From Ophiura sarsii (Eukaryota; Echinodermata; Ophiuroidea; Amphilepidida; Ophiuridae), in assembly GCA_035610835.1 (NCBI GenBank), contig CM069459.1:57381817-57445816 (forward strand): DNA of 64,000 nt, written 5' to 3'. The notes under the pieces are model-generated. The model saw only the letters and a list, made by a program, of their open reading frames with translations. It was not told the DNA's origin and did not search any database. The number at the start of each line of letters is the position of its first letter. Within the stretch, counting starts at the first letter, position 1. Shown in pieces: positions 10,427-20,891 of this stretch. Both the position numbers and the translations under genes were made by a program.

Positions 10427-13015
10427 TATGACATGTTAAAATGTGAAGGTAATGTCACTCAGGTGGAATTATTTAATGTTCTTAACAAAATGCCTAAGAA
10501 TAAAAGCCCAGGTAACGATGGACTTTCTTGTGAATGGTATTTACAATTCTGGAATAAAATTGGTGTTTTCTTGGTTAAAGTACTCAACAGAGGTTTAAGA
10601 AGAGGTCAAATGTCATCCTCTCAAAGACAAGCTGTTATTACATTGATTGAGAAAGAGGGTAAGGATAGATGTAATTTAAAGAACTGGAGACCTATTTCAT
10701 TGCTGAATGTTGACTATAAAATGGTGTCAAAAGCTCTCGCAATGAGAGTTGAGAGTGTTATTCATAAATTAATTCATATTGACCAAAGTGGTTTTGTCAA
10801 GGGCAGAAACATTGCAGAATCTGTTCGAACTATTCAAGATATTATTGATTACACTAAATATAAGAATATCCCCGGTTTATTGCTCTTTTTAGATTTTGAG
10901 AAGGCATTCGACTCGCTTGAGTGGAATTTCATTTTTGCAGCCCTTAAACACTTCAATTTTGGTCCTGATTTTGTTAATCATGTGAAAGCATTGTATAGTA
11001 ATATAAGTAGCTGTATTTTGAATAATGGCCTAACCTCTAAATATTTTTCTGTACATAGAGGGGTGAGGCAGGGCGATCCGCTGAGTTCTTTTTTTATTTA
11101 TTTTAGCGATAGAACTCCTATCAAACTCAATTCGTGGTAACCCATTAATCTCTGGTATTTTAATTAACAACATTGAATTGAAATTAATCCAATATGCTGA
11201 CGACACAACATGTGTTATGGATGGGGTTGACTCTGCTAATACACTTTTGAAGCTTCTTGATTCTTTTACCAAGGTTTCTGGCTTAAAATTGAATGTCAGT
11301 AAATCAAAGGGCCTATGGATTGGTTCAAAGAGAATGAGTATAGACAAGCCGCTAAACATTGATTGGCCAACAAAACCGATAAAGGCTTTGGGTGTATTTT
11401 TCTCATATGATGAAAAGGCAGCTGAGGACATGAATTTTGGCCCAAAATTAAAGCAGGTAAAAACCATTCTTAATATATGGAAAGGTAGAAGGTTAACAAT
11501 TGCTGGTAAAATTATTTTGATCAAGACTTTTGCTCTCTCCAAGTTTATATATTTGGCCTCCGTTTGTCATATTCCAGATTATATAATACAGCAAATAGAT
11601 AAAATCATATATGAATTTCTGTGGAAAGGTGGTAAAGGTCTTATAAAGAGGCGTACACTTATCGGTGATATTGATGAAGGTGGTTTAAAAATGATCGATG
11701 TGAAATCAATATTCAAGGCTCAAAAGATTAAGTGGGTAAATAAATACCTTAACACTTCAGCTGCATGGAAATCAATTCTGAATGAGTATATCGCTCCATT
11801 TGGTGGTGAGTTAATATTCCATTGTAATATTCATCCAACTCAAATTCATAAATGGAATAATATTCCAATATTTTATAAGGATATGCTGAAGTCGTATTTT
11901 GATTTTATTATGCCTGACAAGAATGGTCATCTTCAACAATGTGTATGGAATAACCAATATATTTGTATCAATCATAAGCCTTTTTACTATAAGCATTTTC
12001 CAGGTGTGGTATGAATATGATCTCTGATTTATATAATACAAATTTGGACTAAACGTGGGGTTGCTAATAAATATTACATGAATTGGAGAAGCATTGTTGA
12101 TGCTATTCCAGCTTCTTGGAAGCAAGATTTTAAAATTGGCTTTAAACGGGACCTTTGTAAAAAAAAAGGTTTCATATTGACGCACGAGAATAATGAGTCT
12201 CACATTGACAATATGACATCCAAAATCATCTATCGTATTCTAGTCCAGAGAATTCAGGAACCTCCTACATCCCAGGTGAAATACAAAAATGAGCTTAATG
12301 TGTTTGACAATGAATGGAGTAGTATTTACCTTATGCCGTTTAAGGCATGTCATGATGTTAGAACAAGAATTTTCCAATACAAGATTAATTTGAATTGCTT
12401 AATGACTAATAGTAGATTATTTAAGATGAAAATTGTTGATAATGTGAATTGTACTTTATGCAGTAACTTCCCTGAGACATTAAAGCATATTTTTTGGGAT
12501 TGTGCTCATGCCATTAACATCTGGGACGAATTTAAAATATGGTTTGATTTCAACATGAATTTTAATATTGTTCTTGATTACAAGAAAATACTGGTTGGCA
12601 TTGGCAAAGGAGGAGACTGTAGTGCATTAATTAACTTATGCCTAATACTTATCAAAAAGGTTATCTATGATAGCAGATATCAAAATCGAATACCTTCAAT
12701 TCTTGCATTTAAGTATTTAATTAAGTTTCATTATAAACTTGAGAAACAGATCTCTACCAGCAACAACACAATGTATAAATTCATTGATAAATGGACAAAA
12801 TTAGAAAAGTTTTGTGAGGAGTAAAAAACACACCAAACAATTGTATATAAGCTTTATTTTTAAGCTTTATTTTATACTTATTGATGTGCTTATTGATGTA
12901 ACCCAGGTGTGTATACTGTATGTTGTTATCTTTCTATTACCGTATTGTAACTGTATGTGATTTGTTTTTTATGTTTTTTTTGAGCGAAATAAAAACAGTA
13001 AAGAGAAGAAAAAAC
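10427..13015 (+). pseudogene. L1/Tx1-like LINE, 5'-truncated, with 17-bp target duplications
   Basis: A 5'-truncated retrotransposon with RT blocks KMPKNKSPGNDGL, NWRPISLLNVDYKMVSKALA, DQSGFVKGRNI, FLDFEKAFDSLEW, GVRQGDPLSS, QYADDTTCV and SGLKLNVSKSKGL. These are followed by the L1-type C-terminus LTIAGKIILIKTFALSKF and a Cys/His knuckle CTLCSNFPETLKHIFWDC. The coding sequence is in three frames (10433-11140, 11178-12014, 12078-12824). Frameshifts lie near 11090 and 12010; otherwise it is remarkably open. AGTATGCAAAACCATGT occurs at 10410-10426 and again at 13016-13032, a target-site duplication. Unit B shows the empty site near 15603. No endonuclease domain or ORF1 is left. Confidence 0.9.
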
Positions 13016-13065
13016 AGTATGCAAAACCATGTATAAAAACAAACAAATAAAAAGTAAACCTTTAC

Positions 13066-13230
13066 CATGAGGGTGAACAGGGCGTCGTAGGAAGTAGCTG
13101 TGGAAGTGAGAGTGGCCCTAATGAGAGAGAGCTGATGCGTGAAAGTATACAATATAACGAAAAAGCGCAAAAAGGATACTAAAATCGCCACAAATCGCCA
13201 CAACGAATTTTGATGTGAGTTCCCCCGGAA
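13066..13230 (-). CDS. Candidate exon, hydrophobic peptide, duplication copy A
   Basis: Not recognised. On the minus strand an open frame reads WRFVAILVSFLRFFVILYTF, a possible membrane segment, then THQLSLIRATLTSTATSYDA and LFTLM. ATG|GTAAAGG at the 3' side could be a splice donor. The same frame is open in unit B (15653-15805). Across about 50 aligned codons I count roughly six silent and seven replacement differences. That is fewer replacements than neutral drift would give, but the sample is small. The upstream boundary is uncertain because the first codons differ between copies. It could be an exon of a membrane protein or part of an unrecognised element. Confidence 0.3.
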
Positions 13231-13544
13231 TAAATGCCAGAGGCTACCAATTCCCATTATATGTATAGTCACCGCGCTTTAAAGATGTCAGTCAGTCACA
13301 CAGGTGCTTGAGAAACACACAGCATCCAGGAATATGTTTGATGCTCAGCATGATTTTAGGGAGGAAAATGATGTCATGCTATTGTCACGTTAAAAGATTT
13401 AGCTCCGGTAAAAGGATTACCGTACGTTAAAAGATCTAAGATTTGAACAGTTACCGTAGGATTAAACGTTATAAGATTTAAGATTTGCGTAGTTCCCGTA
13501 AAGCATTACGTTATTATGGTAAAAGATTTCAATAGCTACCGCAT
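13231..13544. repeat. Spacer plus short minisatellite of unit A
   Basis: Unique-looking sequence to about 13380, then two to three units of the GTTAAAAGATTTAAGATTTG / TAGCTCCCGTAAAGGATTAC motif that is expanded at 15795-16250. Confidence 0.6.
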
Positions 13545-13890
13545 AGCAGGAGACGTCACTCCACATCAAATGTTATAGTAAACGTTTCCCTCGTCCCCCG
13601 TTTCCGCCGCCTCTGTAGACCGTTTGATAATCAATTAACTGAGACATAATATATTGTCATGATTTAGGGCGTTTTTTCCGGCTCCCTCCTTAACATGTTT
13701 TCCCACAGATTTATAGCATATTTCATTCCATGGTACAATTAAAATCCACATATAAAATCCACATATTTTACCGTTTTCAGCCCATTTTAATAAAGGCATT
13801 AATAACGTAGGTTTCCGATTATTTTTCATTTATTAATAATAAAACGTTTTCCTACTACTTTTCAATTAGTAACAATAAAACGTTTTTCAA
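13545..13890. repeat. Dispersed repeat R1, copy 2
   Basis: Matches 3404-3716 in the same orientation, with small insertions (a duplicated AAATCCACATAT word near 13745-13765). Confidence 0.8.
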
Positions 13891-13916
13891 TTACTTATCA
13901 ATGCTTAATAGCCTCG

Positions 13917-14398
13917 CTTAAATTTTTTAATAACACCTCACCAGGTTATCTGAGTGAACATTTTATAAAAGTATCAGAAATACATCGCTGTAATACCAGG
14001 GATAGCCATCATAATTTTGTCATTCCAAAGGTTCGGGGACAACTTGGCAGCAACCCTTTTCAATATACTGCGGTCGGGGCTTGGAACTCTCTTCCAGGCG
14101 TTATTAAATCGAGCAATATTTATGCCTAAAATCTCATCTTGCAATGAAAGCAAGATTTTGTGAGGGAGGGGTACCATTCCTTGACTTGTTAGTTGTTTCT
14201 CTCTTCTTTGTGCTTTTATCTTGAAAGGACCCCAATGGAAATAGCTCTTGTGGTTTTTGGGCTATCCTTGGTCTCATCAACATGTTTTCTGTCTGTGATT
14301 TTACCATTGTCTCTTATACTTATTATATTTGATTATTGTATGTACCATCTATGTGTTTTAATATGCAATGTTGATTTGGCTAAATAAATATGAAATGA
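13917..14398 (+). pseudogene. CR1/L2-group LINE 3' end, duplicated copy
   Basis: This is the same LINE 3' terminus as 8124-8593, including GTTCGGGGACAACTTGGCAG, GGGGCTTGGAACTCTCTTCC and the tail TATGAAATGAAA. The 5' side is cut where unit B begins. Confidence 0.85.
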
Positions 14399-14825
14399 AA
14401 CCTTCGTGCAATCGCTCTGTACTCTCCGCGGACACGCAGAGAACGTTGTGCAAACGTATTGAGAACGTACTAGTAACGCAGACAGCGACTGGGATGCACT
14501 AAGAACGTTTACAGCGTAGTGGAAGCGCAGTGAGAGCCCGTGAAACTTTCAAGTATAGAAACACAATGGATCATATTAAAAGTGCCGTGAAAATGTGATG
14601 TGCGGGATAGGAGCGTACTAATAGCTACCTTGTTTTAAAATATTGACAGTTTTGAGTTGTTTTCCGCGCTCTTCCTGCGTGTTACATGGGGACCCTCTCC
14701 CGCTCTAGCCAGTGTCCACTGCGTCCTCAACCGGTTCTCAGACACCTTAATGTGTTTGCTTGGCCCTTAGATACTTTGTTCAGCGCAACACAAGCGCAAG
14801 GCCTGATCGCCGTAGGTGTGACAGC

Positions 14826-15120
14826 CAGTGGCGTAGTTAGGTTTTTCGTATTGGAGGTGAGAGAAATAAAAGTGAACCGAAAGGAATGCGCGCGCAGCGC
14901 GCGAAAATGTTCGCTTTTACACTTATCTTGCCATGATTAAGGTAAAATTTTGATCTATTTGGATATAAACGAGCACATGCTATCTTTGTACTTATTTGAC
15001 CGTCATAATTTGATTATTCAAATGATTCCCCTTGTCAAATGAACCGACAGTACCAATATGAAGCGACAGACTCAAAATATTGGCGGGGTGATCGCTCGCC
15101 CCCCTCAGGCTACGCCACTG
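14826..15120. mobile_element. hAT-like MITE with 8-bp target duplication
   Basis: The ends CAGTGGCGTAG and CTACGCCACTG are inverted. They are flanked by an identical 8-bp direct repeat GTGACAGC (14818-14825 and 15121-15128). CAGTGGCG termini with 8-bp duplications are the hAT signature. The 295-bp interior is non-coding and holds a GCGCGCAGCGCGCG palindrome. In unit A both ends are deleted. Confidence 0.9.
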
Positions 15121-15652
15121 GTGACAGCCCTATTAATGGTAATTTATAGCGCTTACTTGCCCAGTATATACAGCAAGCCGTGAAATCTTATCGCTAAGTT
15201 GTCATGACCCGGAAGTATCACGTACTTTTTAATGTAAATAAACTGGTCTGACTCCACATTTTATTGCTGTCAAACGCGATGTACTTCCTGTTACTTGAAA
15301 TCAACTTGAATTCAAGTTTATTTGGTTGGTTTTTATGTTTACAATTTATAAGGTCGATTGGTGTGGCACGCTGGATTCCCTCTCCATTATTTTATAAAAT
15401 ACACCTGTAAATTGTGTCTTTTCATCATTCCAATGTATGCAGGGGTGTACTACTGTGAATGCACCAACGTTTGTGAATGCATGGCATGGACGGGCAGGTA
15501 AGCTTACCTGTATCCCTTACACATTGGGGACTTGATTGACAAGACAACCTGCTAATTTTATTATAAAAGGGTAGCCAAAAAGGCACTGAATTTCACTTAA
15601 CAAGTATTAAAAAACATGAATAAAAACAAACAAATAAAAAGCAAACCTTTAC

Positions 15653-15805
15653 CATGAGGGTGAACAGGGCGTGGTAGGAATTAGCAGTGGAAGTGAAAGT
15701 TGCCCTAATCAGCGAGAGCTGATGCGTGAAAGTATACAATATAACGAAAAAGCGTAAAAAGGAGACTAAAAGCGCCGCAAATCCCCATATCGAATTTTGA
15801 TTTAA
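15653..15805 (-). CDS. Candidate exon, hydrophobic peptide, duplication copy B
   Basis: Paralogue of 13066-13230. It reads WGFAALLVSFLRFFVILYTF, then THQLSLIRATFTSTANSYHA, ending at the same ATG|GTAAAGG junction. No stop codon has entered the frame despite clear divergence of the surrounding DNA. The function is unknown. Confidence 0.3.
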
Positions 15806-16250
15806 GATTTGCATAGTTCCCGTAAAGGATTACGTAAACGTTAAAGATTACAGATTTGAAAAGCTACCGTAGGATTAAACGTTAAAAGATTTAAGATTAT
15901 AGCTCCCGTAAAGGATTACGTTAACGTTAAAATATTTAAATATTTGAATAGCTACCGTAGGATGGAACGTTAAAAGATTTAAGATTATAGCTCCCGTAAA
16001 GGATTACGTTAACGGTAAAATATTAAAGATTTGAATATCTACTGAAGGATTAAATGTTAAAGATTTAAGATTTACATAGTTCCCGTAAAGGATTCCCTTA
16101 AAAATGAAAGCGTTTAGTTTTGAATAGCTACAGTAGGATTAAACGTTAAAAGATTTAAGATGTGCCTAGCTCCCGTAAAGTATTAGGCCTACGTTAAAAG
16201 AATAAATATCGTAATAGCTACCGTAGAATTAAACGTTGCACAGTTCCCCG
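15795..16250. repeat. Minisatellite, about 78-90 bp unit, five copies
   Basis: Units alternate TACCGTAGGATTAAACGTTA and AGCTCCCGTAAAGGATTACG. TACCGTAG-like starts fall near 15875, 15953, 16040, 16129 and 16219. A shorter version is in unit A at 13380-13540. Confidence 0.8.
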
Positions 16251-17178
16251 GTAGTGGTCAAATATTCTAATAACGTGTCGGGTTTTTTTTTAAAGGGGGT
16301 TGGGGTGTTAACCCTAATAATATGAAAACTATCAAGTGCTGTAACTTTTCTACCTATTAATGCGATGCGCCAAAATACAACCTTTTAAGAAAAATTCCAG
16401 GAGATATTTTTGGACTACGTTCGTTATCGAAAGTTGGTATGCGAAGATTGACATAATTTTCTTTCGTGATAAAACCTGACATTCGATCTCGCAATAAACT
16501 TTCAGCTCAGATGAATCATTTTTCCACATAATAGAGTAAAGTGTTGTCATGGTAACCATTCTTCATGTTCATTCTGTAAATTATTATGTTGTTCCCGCCT
16601 TGGATGTTGTCTTAGCTCAGCATTCTAGTTTCTATAAACATGAACAAAAGCAAATCTTTTTTATAGAAAAAAATCCAACGCACGCGCAAATGAGTTCTAG
16701 ATATTGCGAGGTAGTGGTTTATTTGCCATATATATGGTCATATTAGATTTGCGCTATCATAGACATCGAGCGCGCCACCGTTGCATGTGTATTAATATAA
16801 AGGATACAGATGTTCATGCTTTCGCAGTTACGACGTATTCGTGGTATTTCAATATCATGGGAGTGAACTTGTAAGGGATTCTTTTCGTCAGTTTGGCGGC
16901 AAAGGTAAGTACATGTTTTAGAGATAACTTGTTAATTTTGCAGTTTAGAGATCCGGTCTATAATTTCAGCGAAACAGTAGTCGAATGTCATTACAGTAAT
17001 CAAGGGTAGGCGAGGATGGTGACATTTTAAACATCTTTGGAAATTTGTTGGGAATCGTTTCAATAATATAGGGAATGAACCACTTCTTAAAATGTGTGAT
17101 CACACTTGCAAATGGATGAGACATTGGCATTGCCAGATGTTTTTCCCAAAACGGAGTTTTGAACAGGGGACTTCTTGA
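16251..17178. other. Intergenic, no recognised gene
   Basis: AT-rich. A GGCAAAG|GTAAGTAC word near 16900 resembles a splice donor, but no supported exon precedes it. Confidence 0.35.
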
Positions 17179-17832
17179 TATACACCTACACAAAAAGTCC
17201 TTGTGCTGTGATGTTGGCTAAACCAAAATCAGTAACCGGAACGAAAAATCTGGGACATACATTTAATGAGCAAATTTTTTCTCCGTAGTTTGGTACCTTG
17301 TTCATAAATATCGAGTGGATAGTTTTAAAGTTATGATTTTTTCAATGACCATAACTACCCAAAATTGTTTTGTTGCACTACAATTTGGTTTCATTGTTTA
17401 GTGAGTGATTACGCAGTGAATTATATGTGTGTACAAAGTCGTGTCGATGCCTGTTACCCACACACAGAAAACACTATGTAAAAAATTATGTAAATATAGA
17501 ACTTCATAATTATTATGTAAGAGTTTACATAAAACATGTAATATATACCCAAGCTTGTGTAAATTCCTATGCAAAAGCTTTACACAACTGTTTACATAGT
17601 ATTATGGAGTTCTATTTTTACACAGATTGTGTATTTTTTACATAATTTGTGTATTTTTTTTACATAGTGTTTTCTGTGTACAATCATCCAGCACACAGTG
17701 GATAATACAAATCAATGGTAAATCCCATTGGAAACCAATTCTAGTCCAACTTTTTTTTTCGTTAGTCGTGGTCATTGAAACAATCATAACTTCAAAACTA
17801 TCTGGTCAAGGACTTGTTGTGGTAGGTGTATA
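17179..17832. mobile_element. Inverted-repeat element, about 655 bp, with nested MITE
   Basis: TATACACCTAC...AGTCCTTG at the left and CAAGGACTTG...GTAGGTGTATA at the right are inverted, as are GATAGTTTTAAAGTTATGAT (about 17318) and its partner near 17788. The centre is occupied by a second palindromic element (17463-17678). Confidence 0.65.
17463..17678. mobile_element. Palindromic MITE CACAGAAAACACTATGTAAA
   Basis: Ends CACAGAAAACACTATGTAAA and TTTACATAGTGTTTTCTGTG are exact inverted repeats, and the interior is rich in TTACATA/TATGTAA words. It sits inside the larger inverted repeat and splits its arms. Confidence 0.8.
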
Positions 17833-18254
17833 CTAGGGCAAGCAACTGGCCTTTCAAAGTTGCAAAAACACATTTGCGAACATAGTCTATAATTTTAAAC
17901 TGCGACATTTTGTGTGTGTATATTACGTAATATGTTCATATTAATGGAGAGCTGATGTACGGTATATTGATTCCACATTTGCAGCAATCACCTGTATTGT
18001 TACACTGCTCTGCAGACGACATTCCAACATTTCACAAAATGTTTCAATAATGTCAAAATTGTTGAATTTCATTACCATATTCGGAATCACCACTTGAAAT
18101 GCATTGAAATAAGTACAAAAATGCCTAGTATTGATTTAGTAATCCTTTGAATATACCTTGAACGCTGGGAAAGGTGTCTGAGAAATCTGTTTTGTATATG
18201 GCAAAACTAATAGCCGCGTGGAAAGTATTAACCTGTATGTGCCAAACGTCAACA
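17833..18254. other. Intergenic, nothing recognised
   Basis: AT-rich unique-looking sequence between a foldback element and a LINE end. Confidence 0.4.
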
Positions 18255-18915
18255 TCACTATTTTTGCAGTGATGTTGTCCGTTCCCTTGTTCTGTCCAAA
18301 CTAGACTATGGAAATGTATTACTCATGGGTGCAAATGCTAAAGAAATTGCTCGTCTACAAGTTCTGCTGAACTGGGCTGCGAAGCTAATCTTCTGTGTTG
18401 CAAAGAAAGAACATGCTTCCCCACTTTTGAAGCAACTGCACTGGCTACCTGTGACGGAGCGCATCTACTTCAAGACCATGCTCTACATTTACAAATGTCT
18501 CGCAGGTTTGGGTCCGGCTTACTTAACATCTGGCCTGACTCTGTACTCTCACCAGGGCGAGAGGGATTGCGTTCTGCATCCGATTTGTCTCGTCTGACAG
18601 AACACAAAATTCATAACCGGACTCTTGCATCAGCTGCTGACAAAGCTTTCTTCTATGCTGCACCAAAAATATGGAACAAATTACCAGTTGCAGTCCGCAC
18701 ATCATGCTCTTTTACAGTGTTTAAGAAAGCTCTCAAACATCACCTGTTTTCACAAATCTGATTGCTTCTATTTAATCTTGTTAGATATTTCTCTGTTTAT
18801 TGCTTTTGATGCCATGTAGATTTTCATGTATTTTTGTGTATATATTTTTGCGCCGTGGTCTTATAGAAATGGCGCGGTATAAAAGCCTTTCGTATATGTA
18901 TGTATGTATGTATGT
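18255..18915 (+). pseudogene. CR1-like LINE 3' end with (TATG)n tail
   Basis: LVLSKLDYGNVLLMGANAKE, then LLKQLHWLPVTERIYFKTML and YKCLAGLGPAYL, continue after a frameshift near 18560 into GLRSASDLSRLTEHKIHNRT and APKIWNKLPVAVRTS...FKKALKHHLF. This is the C-terminus shared by CR1/Rex-type elements. The 3' end GGCGCGGTATAAAAGCC is followed by (TATG)n. A reverse-oriented copy is at 63495-64000. Confidence 0.85.
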
Positions 18916-18935
18916 TAGCAAAATCTCGTAAGGGA

Positions 18936-19120
18936 GGGGGGGGGGGGGGTGTTTCAGTAGCGTAGCCAGCGGGGGAAGACTGCCCCCCCCCCCGGACACC
19001 TAAAATGGGGACGGAGAAGCGGAAAAATGGGGACGAGAAGAAGGGGAGAAAAGAGAGAAAGAAGGGGAAGGAGAGCGAGAAAGAGAAGAGAAAGGGGGAG
19101 GATAGCCAAATAGAAGGAAA
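18936..19120. repeat. G-rich tract with a CAGTAGCGTAGCCAG hAT-like end
   Basis: A run of Gs is followed by CAGTAGCGTAGCCAGCGGGG, a variant of the CAGTGGCGTA termini seen elsewhere, then purine-rich GAGAAAGAG sequence. No matching right end was found. Confidence 0.4.
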
Positions 19121-19884
19121 AATTGTACATGTTGTACATTTACTGTGCGATTTTTTTTGACTGTTCGATTTTGTTGGGACTGTGCGAAATTTTTTGAAAT
19201 ATCGTTTTCTTAGTTAAAAATCGTATTTTAACATAATGACGTATATACTATACATCACTATGTAATACCACAGACGAATCGTGACAGTTGGAACTGCACA
19301 ATTGTCATAAGTCGATATCAATCTTTAACACCAAATAGTGTTTGGCTGTAAATGAAGTATCAAAATGTAGTCAATACAATTCGTCATATGTATATATATA
19401 TCGATCATTAGATTGATTCAATGTTATGATCTCTCTAATGAGTGTGAACCTTTTATACGCTGTGTATAAGATATACCGTATACTGGTTATATGGAGCTGG
19501 CTAAAACCATTAGCTGATGACAAGACAATTTTTTTATTTAGGGCCTACTTAAATTTATTACCACTGGAAAGCTAACACAGAACGACGCTAGTCGTAGTGA
19601 TGTTGAGTAATTAAGTGCCTTCCTTTTTCTTCTTCAAGTATCTATGGTGTAATGAACCAAAATCGTTTAATTGGACTATTTGTGTGCTGTATGCCCGTTG
19701 CCATAGCACCGAAAGCTTACTTATAATTTATTATTAATATGACTACTATAGCGAAGATAATAAGTACCTTTTTCATGCCTGTTCTTTTCAATTTTTATTT
19801 GATTTGATAATATTCCCGTCCATTTGTTCTACTTTGTCGACATATTTTATTTTGTTTTTTCAAAAGATTTAACAATCTTTCGTG
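19121..19884. other. Intergenic, nothing recognised
   Basis: AT-rich, with ACTGTGCGATTTTTT-like words repeated near 19144-19190. No coding signal. Confidence 0.4.
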
Positions 19885-20065
19885 TTTCTGACACTGACAG
19901 GAATAGCGTAATCCTTTTCAATTCTAACCACTGCACACACAATTAGCCCTGGTTTCAGGTGTTCTTTCGTTTGCAATGAATATGTTTAATTCATTGATTG
20001 TATCTTTGAATATAAAATGAGTCAAAATATTCAGGTCCCGGTTTCAAAGAAATCATGTCAATTGC
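19885..20065. repeat. Dispersed repeat R2, copy 1
   Basis: CTGACACTGACAGGAATAGC through AAATATTCAGGTCCCGGTTT matches 37875-38055 in the same orientation over about 180 bp. Confidence 0.75.
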
Positions 20066-20142
20066 GATAGAAATAAGGGTAATGTGTGACTCAACGTTCA
20101 AGTCTTATCTTTTTCAAGCCAGATGAGAATTACAATTGCATG

Positions 20143-20891
20143 CCATAGATGCAAAGAAGATTTCTTGATGCACCCCAGGATGCTTCACTTTCATCACATG
20201 ACCACTGATTTCTGTCACCAGTGTCTACTGGTTCCCATCGACATTACAGTGCAAGGAAATGCTTATAAAGTTGTTAAACGAGGGTCTTTAAGAAAATCCT
20301 GTTGAACGTAATATGATTGATGTGTCTTTAATACAGTCCTCTCTTGATTTTCTTAAAGACCCTATATTTTTATAAATACAAGTTTTAGTTGGGATTCAAC
20401 TTCTTTCATATTTGTGGCCAAGTTTACCCTATCTGCACCATGTATTACTATGGTAGAGGTCAGACGACTTCCAGCTGTTCATTACTTTAACACATGTGTG
20501 GAACTTTTTGTTTTGGTGATAAGCCCTGCTGGTACCGTAGGCAAGGCTCAAGATAACAGTTTTTCTACCGGGAGCTACTTTTTTCAAAAGTAGCGCCCGG
20601 ATCATGGGATTTATTGAGAACCAGGAGCTACTTTCAGTCTACTGGGAGCTAAATTTTTATTAAATCATATTGTCAAATCGAAATTCGATGTCTTAGGCAA
20701 GCTTACCGATCATCAACGGGCGCTGGTTTGGACAAAATATCAGCGCTCGGTTGTTTATTTTTCAGCATTACCGGGCGCTATGGCAGGAGGACCGAGGGGT
20801 AAAAATCGCCCAGCGCCCGCTTATCTTGAGCCTTGACCGTAGGGGCGCTAAGCATGATGGGGTACATCAAGAAATCTTCTTTGCCATAGAT
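20143..20891. repeat. Inverted repeat framing a hAT-like MITE
   Basis: CATAGATGCAAAGAAGATTT...TTGATGCACCCC at 20143-20177 pairs with GGGGTACATCAAGAAATCTT...CATAGATG at 20858-20891. A smaller hairpin GGTCTTTAAGAAAATC/GATTTTCTTAAAGACC lies at 20283-20362. Confidence 0.55.
20542..20835. mobile_element. hAT-like MITE CAAGGCTCAAGATA with 8-bp target duplication
   Basis: Inverted ends CAAGGCTCAAGATAA and TTATCTTGAGCCTTG are flanked by the direct repeat ACCGTAGG (20534-20541 and 20836-20843). The interior has several AGCGCCCGG / CCGGGAGCTAC words on both strands and no coding content. Confidence 0.88.

Larger units (their letters stand above)
8124..13543. repeat. Tandem duplication, unit A
   Basis: This unit starts in the LINE 3' end (CACCAGGTTATC) and runs through shared blocks also found at 13917-16250: 8594-8812 with 14399-14613; 8813-9015 with 14918-15160; 9283-9695 with 15170-15600; 13030-13230 with 15620-15800. 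The last part is a short GTTAAAAGATTTAAG minisatellite (13380-13540). Unit A has gained a MITE, a foldback element and a LINE that unit B lacks. Confidence 0.8.
13917..16250. repeat. Tandem duplication, unit B
   Basis: Partner of 8124-13543 in direct orientation. It lacks the TA-flanked MITE, the foldback element and the L1-Tx1 LINE of unit A. It keeps a complete hAT-like MITE (14826-15120), of which unit A retains only an internal piece. It ends in an expanded minisatellite. Confidence 0.8.

Noticed and set aside
16800..16910. Possible promoter and first exon ending GGCAAAG|GTAAGTAC
   Set aside because: No conserved coding sequence, TATA box or partner exon could be identified.
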